The notes under the pieces are model-generated. The model made no database searches. It was not told where the DNA came from and saw only the letters and a program-made list of their open reading frames with translations. Shown one piece after another: positions 1 through 10,629 of a DNA stretch of 64,000 bases. This DNA comes from Rhizophagus irregularis (lineage: Eukaryota; Glomeromycota; Glomeromycetes; Glomerales; Glomeraceae): positions 684,501 through 748,500 of the forward strand of contig NC_089447.1 of assembly GCF_026210795.1 (NCBI RefSeq), written 5' to 3'. Numbering within the stretch: the first letter of the stretch is position 1; each line of letters opens with the position of its first letter. A program made the translations under genes and the position numbers.

Positions 1-60
1 GGTTATTTTGTCTTTTTGACTCTTCTGTTCACACTCAGCTAGTAAAAACGTTAACAAACT

Positions 61-155
61 ACCCTCAAGAGCACCCCAAAAAATTCTGCGTAAATCATGA
101 TCATCACATATCACATGATTGTGATTAAAGAGTTACGGATATGTTTTTTTTGTGA
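61..155 (+). repeat. Dispersed repeat arm, inverted partner at 15213-15305
   Basis: This stretch reappears as its reverse complement at 15213-15305. The shared core runs through CTGCGTAAATCATG, a run of ATCATCACA/ATCACATGATT and GTGATTAAAGAGTTAC. Divergence is modest, with a few substitutions and short indels. No terminal repeats or target duplication could be fixed, so the parent element is unknown. It could be the end of a larger dispersed element or an old segmental copy. Confidence 0.6.
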
Positions 156-224
156 TTGGTCAACAGTTTGATTCAATTGATCTCAATTTTAATTGAGCAC
201 AACATTTGGTGATAGATTAATTGA

Positions 225-900
225 TTGGGCTCACTAAGGAGTACTTGAGGTTAAGCCAATGGAAATAAAATATTGATGAATTAATACAACAATCTGATAA
301 AATGTTACCACTTACCAGAGGTGGTTTGTAAAATTTATTTAACTGACTGTGCCGATAGAAATATTAAATTTGGGATATTGAAAATCAAAAATAAGTGAAA
401 TAAAAATTACATTAAAGGCCTAAAGGCCTAAATAATTCATTTGATATTTATAATTTAATTAGTTACTCTTTATTAGATAAATATCATGATATTTCAGGTC
501 ATTTTCATTGTATGTTATAGATTAACTTAGAAATAAAAACAATTTTTTTAATGAATAACTTAATAATTGTATAATTAAATTTATTCTCAAATAGAAGAAT
601 ATGAAAAAAAAATTAGAAAAATAAATTGAAGAAAAACAAAATGAAACTAAAAATCTTTAAACATCACTTAGTATTTTTTCATTATTGAATACTTCAATAC
701 TTGAATAATTGAATTGCAAATTAAATGAAATAGGGTTAGACATTTGTTTTTAAATACGATAAAATCTACGCTAATTTAATATTTCAAAACTTTTAGTATT
801 ATTTCTTACATAAATTCCTTTTATTTTCAGTAATTTACCATTATATTATAAAATTTGTAATAAAAAAATTTTTCGATTTCTTTAAAGTTGACATCATACT
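225..900 (+). pseudogene. Heavily decayed tyrosine-kinase-like pseudogene (first of a related pair)
   Basis: The nucleotide sequence follows the kinase pseudogene at 3540-5329 in the same order but with large internal deletions. Positions 256-290 match the region encoding the GNKNIDEF stretch there. Positions 300-400 match the segment running into the N-lobe (VTYLTR...GWDIENQ). Positions 490-512 match the start of its third exon (ATTTCAGGTCATTTTCATT). Positions 588-670 match the IYSQIKECEKI...THPQ segment, and 690-755 match the small ECLDCELNEL exon. There is no usable frame and the catalytic core is absent. The 3' flank (about 790-880) still resembles 5500-5620. It is best read as an old, internally deleted duplicate of the downstream copy. 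Confidence 0.65.
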
Positions 901-2190
901 AATTTTATGTAAAAAAGCTAATGGTAACGATCGCCTTACAAATCTTTTCTCAACTACTTTTGACCTTCACTTCCTTTTCCCTTCCTACCCTTTTTACTTT
1001 TTTTACCAATTTTTATTATATAAACTATTAAATAGTACTTAAAAACTAACTCCTCCTAAACTATTTGACATAAAAGTTACATTTATCAGTGATTTTTTAA
1101 TCAAAGATAAAGGATTGTGTGATGTAACATTATCTTCCTTTTAGTGTACATAATGGACAGCATCAAGCCCGAATATCATCTAGTCTGTATGTCTAAGATC
1201 CTGATTCGTGGACAGTACTGAAGTACTTATTGTATTCGGTAAAAATTGAGTTTTATTTATGTGATCTTTTGGTAAAAATTTGTGAGAATGGCCTGACCCT
1301 AAAGTCTGGTGATATTTTCCCGGTATCACGTTGACAATCGTAAATTATGACGCTTCTCGTGAACTGTACAACCTCTTAATACTATCATCTCTAGTTCAAT
1401 AATAATTTACTGACGGAAAATGAGCCATCAATATTGGCCAATGACAAAGAAAGCAAGGATGTAAAACCAATAGCGTACGCCCAATAAAAGAAAAAGAAGG
1501 ATGATTCATCAAATTTTCACATCATCAGATAAAAGAAGCAAGATCTGTAACCGTTACGTCTTCAAAGGTGTCTTACAGCTCTGGTTGTATCGTAAACTCT
1601 ACATAGGAAATTCTTTATATCGTAACCATAATTGCCCTCTTTAGTTCTTTAGTTAGTTACTCCCGTTCTTTCTCATAAAGTAGTTATGAACTGAGTGACG
1701 AAACGTTTTGAAAATTCTTTGGAATATTATCCATAAATATTCTTTGGTGCTTTTGGCATACTTTTTACCAACATCTTATAGTATTATATTGAGTTCATTA
1801 TTTGTTAATTTTACAGATTAATGACGAAACAAATGATCAGCATCATGTGACATAACCAATCAAAATGCATAGTCCTTTATATCAGACGCATTTAATAAGA
1901 ATTTTTGAAGTTTTATAAAAATTAAACATAATCCGCATAAATAAGTCAAATAAAGAACCAAAATTTTTAGTATCATTTAATTTTAATAATAATTATTCAT
2001 AATAAAAAAAAAAATTCTATAAAAAATTAAAATATGATAAGTAATTATATATATTAAAAAAAATCGAGTAAAAATAAATAAATCTATAAAAATTTCTTAT
2101 ATAAAATACGATTTAACTTATATCAACTAATTAGTTACCTAAATTATTTAACATGGGTTTCATTAGTTTCCCAAAAGTTTGTCATACAAT
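901..2190. other. Intergenic, no gene recognised
   Basis: AT-rich sequence with a slightly more GC-rich patch at about 1140-1700. A short open stretch beginning with an ATG at 1152 closes after about 22 codons. I see no splice pattern, repeat structure or RNA gene that I can support. Confidence 0.5.
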
Positions 2191-2198
2191 ATCTAACG

Positions 2199-2622
2199 TA
2201 GGGATGGAACGTGATTTAAAACAAGATGTTTTAAACAATTTAAATCAGTGTTTTAAAACATTGATCGGCATGATTATTGCGTATTAAAATTATTTCTCAC
2301 CATCAGAAGACGTCTGTAAGCACTTTGAAAAAGTTACAGAAGTTGATGGACGTAGTCGAAAAACACCTCGTTAAAAGTGTGATTATTGTGGAAATGACAT
2401 TATTGATTTAATTGATCGATTAAAAGATCATTGATGAAATGTAAAATCTTTCAGAAGATTTAAAATTAGTATGTATTATAATAAAATGCTTAAATTTTAT
2501 TGCAAATATGTATTACGTAGTAAAGAGTAAAGTTCTTAATGTTTTAAAACGTGTTTAAAACGTGTTTAAAACATGTTTTAAAACGCCAAAATTGTTTTAA
2601 ACCATGTTTTTTGCCATCCCTA
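2199..2622. mobile_element. Non-autonomous hAT element with a BED zinc-finger remnant
   Basis: The left end TAGGGATGG and the right end CCATCCCTA are inverted, and further inward both arms carry GTTTTAAA words. The element is flanked by an 8-bp direct duplication ATCTAACG (2191-2198 and 2623-2630), the length typical of hAT elements. Inside, around 2340-2435, one frame reads VDGRSRKTPR, a stop, then KCDYCGNDIIDLIDRLKDH. That fits a C-x2-C...H BED-type zinc finger such as hAT transposases carry at their N-terminus. So this appears to be a 424-bp internally deleted derivative that kept the DNA-binding finger sequence. No catalytic domain is present. Confidence 0.85.
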
Positions 2623-2630
2623 ATCTAACG

Positions 2631-3539
2631 CTAATAGAAAATGTACTAATTTCTAGACAATTTCACAACTAACAAAATAAATAAACTCATAATTAATTAA
2701 TTATACAATAGCACCTACTATCATCTGCTATTAAATTATATTATTTTATACAATGAGACTTATCTTAACTCACCAATTATTTTTAGAATATGCAGTAAAC
2801 ATTTCAAATATCCATTATATCACTTCTAAAATAGGTTAAAGAGCAAACTTTTGAAAATTTCACTATGATTCCTATTTATGATTTCATGATTTATTGTGAA
2901 CCTTAAAACTTTAAAAAAAGTTGAGATTTAAACTCTTGAAGGATAATAACGAATAAAAACTTTGTGCACTTATTAAATATGTCCAATAAAGTGTCTATTT
3001 ATCCAAATATCAAAATAAATTCGAAGTTGATGTGGCTTAGAATTGATCAGCATAATTTTTGAAAACCGCTTTTTCTCCAAACACAAGAAATAAAAATAGT
3101 TATTACTGCTTACAGTATCAAAAGATTAAGCCATTAAGGTATATTACAGTATTAAATATTTTTTTTTTTTTATCAATGAAGTAAAAAAGTTAATTTTATC
3201 AGGATATAAGTTCTACCTAAAAAAGGAAAATTTTATCATTTACATAATGTTTACTTGTATTATTATAAAAGGAAAATTAAAATAAACCAGATAAAAAAAT
3301 TTAAACTTTAAAATCCGAATCTTCCAAAAAAAAAAAGAAACCCTTAGTCATAACATTAACACAAAAATTCTAAATTACAGAATTAAGGTTCATTATGTAA
3401 TGTCTATCTATTAGGGAAGATTTGCATAACGTAACGTCCAATTTTTTTTTTTTACTTTTTTTTAAAAATTAATTTTTTTTCAATTGAGTATATTCGCTAA
3501 ATCATAAGTGTTATATTTTACTTAAAAAATATTAATAAA
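2631..3539. other. AT-rich intergenic upstream of the kinase pseudogene
   Basis: Very AT-rich with several long A or T runs (about 3158-3170, 3330-3340, 3440-3480). No ORF, terminal repeats or RNA gene was recognised. The last 100 bases may include the promoter of the kinase relic, but no TATA box stands out from the background. Confidence 0.4.
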
Positions 3540-5329
3540 ATGGATACTTCAAAACAAAATTCAGATACAACTAAAACTGATGCTAAAAATTTATGGAAAA
3601 AATGTGATGTTGGATATCAGGTAAATTATTATAATATAATAAACAATATAGATTTTTATTAAAATTTTTTAATCTTTCATTTTGATAGTTCCACGCTACA
3701 ATTTTTTCAACTGATTCAACTACTGAATCAGATGAAACTATTTCCTATTTTAAAAAAGTAAATATTATGGATTTAGAAAAAGAAAAGAAGTATACGGAGT
3801 ATGTGGAGAGTGTAATGAACCAGGTACAGGAGATTTTTGGTGTCAATCTTGTAATGCTAAAAGATTTAAAGAAAATTTTAAAAATTGGACTAGTGGAAAT
3901 AAAAATATTGATGAATTCATACAACAATCACAACTTAATGCTTTTTATTGCTCAAAATGTCTTGAATGGATACCTTTTGAAAATTTTGAAAATGTTACCT
4001 ATCTTACTAGAGTTGGTTTTAGTAAAATTTATTCGGCTGACTGGCCCGAAGGAAAAATTGGGGGATGGGATATTGAAAATCAAGAATGGATCCGAACTTC
4101 AAGAAAAGTTGCATTGAAAAGTTTAATTAATTCATCTAATAATATAAGTAATGATTTTTTAAATGAGGTAATTAAAATAAATCTTGTTTATTAATATTTG
4201 TATTTTAATACATAATTTATTAACAAAATTTCTCTTTTTAATGATTTTAGATCAAATATTACATTTCAGGTCATTTTCATTTTCTTAATACTATTTTATG
4301 TTTTGGAATAACTCAAGATCCAAATACTAAAGATTATATGATGGTTTTACAATATTGTGAGGGAGGAATTTTGAGAAATACTTTAGTGGAAGGTTTAAAA
4401 CTTGAAACTAAAATAGAATATTTATTTCATATTATAGATGGACTTTCAGGTATTCATGATGCTGGAAATAATGATATACTATCAATTAGTGATTTAGGAA
4501 TGTGTCAACCAGTAAATGATAATGAGCGAAAAGGAATTTATGGAGTAATACCTTATATGGCACCCGAAGTTTTACGTGGATATCAATATACAAAAGCAGC
4601 TGATATTTACTCATTTGGAATAATAATGAATGAACTTATGTCAGAAGAAATTCCTTATAATGATACAGTATTCCTCATGATCATTTTTTGGTTGTTAAAA
4701 TATGTAAAGGATTTAGACCAAAAATTTCTGAAGATACACCGAAATTAATTGTAGATTTGATTATTAAATGTTGGGATGCTAAAGCAGAAAATAGACCAAC
4801 TGCTAAAGAATTACATCAAATATTGGGAATAGTTGACGTTGATGACAAAAGTAGCGAAATTTATTCTCAAATAAAAGAATGTGAAAAAATTAAAGAGAAT
4901 AAATTAAGAAACAGAACAAATGAAAATAAATCTAAAAATCTTCAAACACACCCACAAGCAATTTACTAGCAGACTTTTAAATTTTGAATTCAACCGATTA
5001 TTTATCTTCATTTCAAGGTACAGTAAATATACATCTAAAAAATTAATATGAAAATATATTTTATTGATTTTTTTATTTTTTTAATAGAAACTATTTCATC
5101 ATCATGAGCAAATCCAAGTAAGTATATATTTGCATTATTAAAGATTATTGTGATTATTATATAATAATATTTATTTTCATTTTATTATTAGTTTCTGAAT
5201 GTTTGGATTGTGAATTAAATGAATTAGGTAAGATATCTGTTTATTAAATATATGAAATTATTAATTTAATTTAATTATTATTTTTTTTTTTAAAAAAAAA
5301 TAGATCTCAATCAAGACGATGATAAATAA
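3540..5329 (+). pseudogene. Tyrosine-kinase-like (Rhizophagus-type) kinase pseudogene, six exons, frameshifted, catalytic loop deleted
   Basis: The exon plan is readable: 3540-3620, 3689-4167, 4251-5027, 5098-5117, 5192-5227 and 5304-5329, with GT...AG borders. After a Met start the protein reaches a CxxC...CxxC zinc-binding head (GVCGECNEPG...WCQSC). It continues to an N-lobe with the VALK lysine, then DLGMCQP, a YMAPEVLRG APE motif, and a C-lobe with CWDAKAENRPTAKEL. The tail ends ECLDCELNEL-DLNQDDDK, as in the expanded glomeromycotan kinase family known to me. Defects: a frameshift near 3790 before the zinc head, another near 4670 in the C-lobe, and more near 4965-4990. The glycine loop reads TRVGFSKIY, lacking the usual GxGxxG. 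The HRD catalytic loop is missing: IHDAG runs almost directly into SISDLG. Intron borders remain clean, so inactivation may be recent. Sequencing indels could explain frameshifts but not the lost loop. Confidence 0.85.
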
Positions 5330-6336
5330 ATTTTAAGATGTAAATTTATTTATTGCATCGCCTCTAGGCAAAATTATGCAATACCAATCAAAATAAAGGA
5401 GAGTGATATGGGTGACAAAAGGTAGTGATGACATCGAACGCGTGATGAATAAATTTTTCAATTTTAAATTAGTATATTGTTCAAAAAAATCTAGTAGTTT
5501 CTTTTTATTATATATTATTCCATTTTCTTATATAAATTCTTTTTGATTTCAACTTTTATTATTATATTATTTTAGCAAATTTCTTTATAATTTTTTTATT
5601 TTATTATACAATGTAGTGACGTGATCAAAAAAAAAAATAAAATAAAATAAAATAAATACATCATGTCGTATATTATTTCATTCTCTAAAACTTTTTATTT
5701 GTCTATATTAATATTCTTTGAAAAAAATTTTAAATATCAAATTCGTATTGTACAGTATATACTTAACAGTAATTGTGCGGCAAATTTGACGGATTGGCAT
5801 GATTTAATTAATTATTGGCGAAATAGAAACTTACATGACTCCAAACTTTAAAACATTCGGTACTTTATACAAAAAAAAAATATCTCAATCTTTAATTTCC
5901 TATTATTTAATTTTATTTTTATTTTCAGCTAAATCAAGTTTTACGAGATTTATTAACACCACTTTTCTTTGCATTTTCGTGATAGTAACAAAATAATTTA
6001 TAGTTTTGAGCGTAAAAAAAAGTTTAGAACGAATATATATGCAAATTTAAGGTATATACTTTATTTAAGATAAACATTAACAATATACTGTATAACAACA
6101 AATGTGTATAATAAATTCTAATAAACAATGAATAAAGAAATAAATCATTAAATAAACGAAAAATATTGCTGCCCTCCGCTGGAGATCTGAAATATTTCAA
6201 TAAAGACCAAAAAACTAAAACTAAGAATCTCCTTCGTTCTCCCTTCTATATATACTGCTTCTTCGATTCGTGTAAGTTATCCTTAGTATAAGTTATACTT
6301 CGTATATTCTTATAAAATTTAAGTGATACTAAATTA
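5330..6336. other. Intergenic; nothing recognised
   Basis: AT-rich. Part of 5500-5620 resembles the 3' flank of the older kinase relic (about 790-880), so the original duplication probably extended past the stop codon. A 62-codon open frame at 5663-5851 has no recognisable features and is probably chance. Confidence 0.4.
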
Positions 6337-7275
6337 CAGTGGTCGAAAAAAGTCCTCGGAATTACAAAAAACGCAAAAATCAAGCAACCAGTGATCAGAA
6401 TTGCTTCAAATTTTGCAGATTTATTACCAAATGTGTGAATATTATGCATACAAAATTTCAGCCATTTATCTTGTTGCCTTGTCTCACAATCGGTTTTTTA
6501 AGTTCAAAAAAAAATCATTAAAAATTTAAGCAATACGATAACTTGAAATGATTAACATTTTGCGTTCAGTTACTAAAAATCAGCTTGTATACTTATAATA
6601 AAAAATTATAAACGTAAAAAAATATATTTCTAATTAGTTTATTAAAAAAATTTGATTATAGTTTAATCAGTCAGTTTTCTGTAAAGTGAGATTAAAAATT
6701 GGCTCAAAAGCATTAAAGTCATTAAAATTAAAATAGTAAAATCATAGTACATTAAAATTATTTGTATTGATAATTTTTTTGTATATTTGAATAATATTAA
6801 TCTATTATTAAATAGTTTTTACAATAATTTTTTTATAATTATTATAGTTTAACTTTGATTATGAATTTTAGTTCTTTCAATTGATTTTAAGGGTAGAAAA
6901 CAGTTGCGATCAATTGTGGTGGATAAAATTTGATTCCAATTTTCTCAACAACTAACAAATAATAAAGGGCCAAATTTTTTTTGTTAAAATTATCATACCA
7001 TAAACTATGATTTATAACTGTTCAATTTTTAATAAACTTCAATTTGAATATTATATCAGAATTTCAGATTTTTTGTAGGTTAAATTTTTGATGACTTATT
7101 TTTTTGAACTTAAAAAAACGATTGCGAGACAAAAAAGCAAGATAAACAGCTGAAATTTTGTATGCATAATATTCACACATTTGGTAATAAATCTGCAAAA
7201 TTTTAAGCAATTCTGATCACTGGTTGCTCATTTTTTGCATTTTTTTGTAATTCCGAGGACTTTTTTCGACCACTG
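6337..7275. mobile_element. Tc1/mariner-type foldback element, 939 bp, TIRs about 195 bp
   Basis: It starts CAGTGGTCGAAAAAAGTCC and ends with the inverse. The inverted repeats are very long (about 6337-6530 and 7082-7275), with scattered substitutions and small indels. Both ends abut a TA dinucleotide (6335-6336, 7276-7277), the Tc1/mariner target duplication, and the CAGT terminus fits that superfamily. The 550-bp centre is AT-rich and has no transposase remnant that I can read. Short open frames in the arms are by-products of the repeats. Confidence 0.85.
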
Positions 7276-7277
7276 TA

Positions 7278-8660
7278 TATGAGGTATATAACTTACATTT
7301 CAAATTGATTATATGATATATGCCAATTTCTTGCCAATATCTGTACACTTTTTCTTATTTTCATAAAAACTATATACACATACTGATTCCATGCAACAAC
7401 ATCTAATAAATCACATCATTTATTTATATTCTATTAAAAAAAAATTATAATGAATGAGTTGTCGAACATTTTTTTTTACTGAACGCAAGTAATAGACTAG
7501 GTTATAATCAAAATATATAAATTTACTGTTGCTTCACATTACATAAAGCATCAAAAGGCCAAGTTCCATTGATAGAAAAAAATGTATCTAAACTATATTT
7601 TCATTATAGACCAATGTATTTTATAATTTAGAAAAAATTATTTTTGTAATTAAATAAATTGTATTGATTCTGCTTTTTTTGTGTGAAATGACTGAAATGT
7701 GTATAAATTATTTATTGATGTCAACAAAAGTAAATAAAATAATATTCTGTTGTTATTTATCAAGAACAAGTCAGAAAATACAAATTTACTTCTTGCTACG
7801 TTATTATCATCATCATTATTTTAAAAGGAAGATTAAATAAACAAAGAAAGTGATTTCTGCAACCTAATAGTCACATGCTTATTACTGGAATAATAATCTT
7901 TAAAAGATAGCAAATGACGTCAAACCAATCAGAGCAAATTAATCTGAGACATTTGTGAATTGTATGTGCGAGTATACAACTGTATTAAAATAGTTTTTTT
8001 TTTTGAACTGTTAAAAATTCGTGAAATTAGATCTAAATATCAATTATAGCTATTATCAGTAAACTGAAGATTGTAAGCAATAAAAAATTAATACATTCTA
8101 TTATCAGTAAAATTATAGGCAATATAACGAAAATTAAGCAAGAAATTTAGATCAACCGCAGTTCGATTAGCCTTTACTTTTTAAACTTTTTTAAACATTT
8201 TTTTCACTCTTCTTTCTTTCTTTTCCTTGGCATATGAAACTTATACCATAACGATAATATGTTAAATAATCATAATGTCGTAATTATAATTTGGTAATGC
8301 TTATGGAATCCATATCCATATTTATAATTTCTTTTTTTCAAATAATTTTGATTACACGTCATCATGTATCTGAAAATATTCACGAACGAATAGAATTAGA
8401 TTTTTTTTAAATTCTTTCTATCGAATGCATCTTCGATAACCATGTGGATATCTTATATATTAGTTCTTTATTTTATTATATTGCTGAAGGTGTAGTTTTA
8501 CTTAATTCTATTTAGCATATTTTTTATAATAGATATATTTAAAAATCACAAGGTATATATCACTCATTTTAAAGAAAAATTCTAACTAATTAATAGCTAA
8601 TTAGTAATTACTTTTTGATTCCGTCCTTAACCATTTTTTATAGTAAGTGACATTTACAAT
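7278..8660. other. Intergenic; nothing recognised
   Basis: AT-rich sequence without convincing ORFs or inverted repeats. It contains ordinary poly-A/T runs only. Confidence 0.4.
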
Positions 8661-8856
8661 TAGGGGATGACCAGAAATGACGTAATTTAAATTTTAGGAT
8701 TTTTGACCCTATGTCATCATTCATTTTAGGAAATGTAAAATTAAAACACAATTCTGACTAGAATTATATTAACTACAAGTGTCTAAAAATGGAAGGTGTG
8801 TAACATCATCATGGTCTTAACCCTTAGGAAATGACGTCATTTCTGGCCATCCCTTA
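8661..8856. mobile_element. Small MITE, TIR TARGGGATGRCCAGAAATGACG
   Basis: The left end TAGGGGATGACCAGAAATGA is the inverse of the right end TCATTTCTGGCCATCCCTTA with three or four mismatches. The TAGGGATGG-like terminus suggests a hAT relative. No clean 8-bp duplication was found; the right flank is a T-run, which may hide or have eroded it. The 196-bp interior is non-coding. Confidence 0.65.
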
Positions 8857-8993
8857 CTTTTTTTTTTTTAAAAAAAAATTATTTACAAGCATTATACTTT
8901 TTATTTTGGAGATAACTTTTTTCCCATAGAGTCTTCCGGATAAAAATTATCCGGGTTTAACCATAAATAGACCTTAAATAGTACTATCCCGTG

Positions 8994-9510
8994 TAGGGAT
9001 GGCAACGGTCACGGTCATTAACCGATTATGACCGGTCATGACCGTGACCGATATCGGTCGGTCAAGACTTCTGACCGACCGTTTGACTGACCGTTTGACC
9101 GACCGTTTGACCGACCAAATTTTTTTATGAAAAATTTAATAAAAAACGTCGCGAAAACGTTTTTTTATTAATAATTTAATTTTAAAAAACGTTTTTCGCA
9201 AACGGTTTTAATTATTTTAACAAAAAACGTTGCGAAAACGTTTTTATTAGTAATTTAATTAAAATAAAACGTTTTCGCAACGTTTTTTTAATTATTTTAA
9301 TAGAAACGTTGCGAAAACGTTTTTTATTAATAATTTAATAAAAAAAAAACGTTTTCGCACGTTTTTTCAATTTCCTTAATAAAAACGCTGAGAAAATATA
9401 AAAAAAATGATCGGTCAAACGGTCGGTCAAACGGTCGGTCGGTCGGTCAAAGGTTCTTGACCGGTTATGACCGACCGATGACCGACCATGACCGACCGTT
9501 GCCATCCCTA
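8994..9510. mobile_element. hAT-type MITE, 517 bp, GGTCGGTCA-rich ends
   Basis: The termini TAGGGATGGCAACGGTCA... and the inverse ...CCGTTGCCATCCCTA are flanked by the 8-bp duplication ATCCCGTG (8986-8993 and 9511-9518). The subterminal regions on both sides are tandem arrays of ACCGACCGTTTG/CGGTCGGTCAAA, a likely arrangement of transposase binding sites. The centre (9130-9400) has at least four alternating copies of a palindromic word, AACGTTGCGAAAACGTTTT and its inverse. No coding capacity. A truncated relative lies at 23578-23747. Confidence 0.9.
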
Positions 9511-9637
9511 ATCCCGTGACGCTACATTAATTTCCATTATTTTGGTGTAAGAAATTCTTAAAAGAATTAACATTCCACAAAAGAATATATCTAAACATAA
9601 AAAATTGAGTTTTATTAAAAAAAATCTACGTACAAAG

Positions 9638-10017
9638 TAGAGGTTGGAACCGACCAAAAAAACCTTAATCGATTAATAATCGATTAACCAAGGGCCCTAA
9701 TCGATTATTAATCGATTAATATTAAAATATTAAAATTTTTTTTTTTTGACCGCAGATTGCACCAAATTGTTTTTGATCATACATTTAGTTATAGGGAAGT
9801 CTTATTTATTATTATTATCATTAAAAAATTAATACAAATTCTTCCAAGTTCGGAGAACACGTGACCAAAAATTCATAGCTCTGGGCCGCATTAGATAATT
9901 TGACCAGAATTATGGGTTGATAATTTTAATCGATTAACCGATTTTTGAGATACCTTAATCGATTAACCGTCTTAGTCGATTAATTAATCGATTAACCTTA
10001 ATCGATTCCAAACTCTA
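9638..10017. mobile_element. hAT-like MITE, 380 bp, AATCGATTAA-rich ends
   Basis: The left end TAGAGGTTGGAACCGA and the right end TCGATTCCAAACTCTA are inverted with a few mismatches. The flanks GTACAAAG (9630-9637) and GTACCAAG (10018-10025) match at 7 of 8 positions, consistent with an aged 8-bp hAT duplication. TTAATCGATTAA words are repeated many times in both subterminal regions, a different family from the GGTCGGTCA element next door. Non-coding. Confidence 0.8.
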
Positions 10018-10442
10018 GTACCAAGCTGATTAACGTGGCTAAATAAAGAAAGCTCAGCTCGTTTCAAATATATTCCATTATCAAGCATGATACCCGTGTA
10101 ATAACAATATTAATATACGGACCAGAACAATCATCTCATTTTATTAAGCTTTTTCATACTTTTCATACTTTTCATGAGCTTTATATTAGATCCAATATTA
10201 GATTTCAAATTTTAATATCAAATTAGATACAACATGTACATGATATCCCTATATAGCCGAATATTAATACCATATATCTATACACCAATATAAAAGCTTT
10301 TATTAATTCAAATTATTTATAAAATACGCAAATTTAATTACAAATATATATTTATTTCTAATTTATTATACATAATACAAACAAATCATTTGAAAACTAC
10401 TCAATATTATCATTAAATGTATTTCTAATTTTATTTTTTCCA

Positions 10443-10629
10443 TGAATCTTAGAATTGTTAATCAACGTTCATATTCTGCTTAAGAAAATTAAAGCTAGAG
10501 CAATATTTTTTAGTCATTATTTTTTCTTTGAGACTGATTGGCAGAATTTTCTAAATTTATATGATGAGCCTAAGATAAAGAGATTTACAACACCAGACAA
10601 AATAAAAGATATTCTGCTTCATTATTAAT
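10443..10629 (+). pseudogene. Possible 3' exon remnant of an unknown gene
   Basis: An open frame without a Met runs from just after a stop at about 10442 to TAA at 10627-10629. It has a less biased composition than its surroundings and reads ...ETDWQNFLNLYDEPKIKRF...DILLHY. I do not recognise the family. With no start and no obvious 5' exons it is at most the end of a decayed gene, and chance is a real alternative. Confidence 0.25.
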
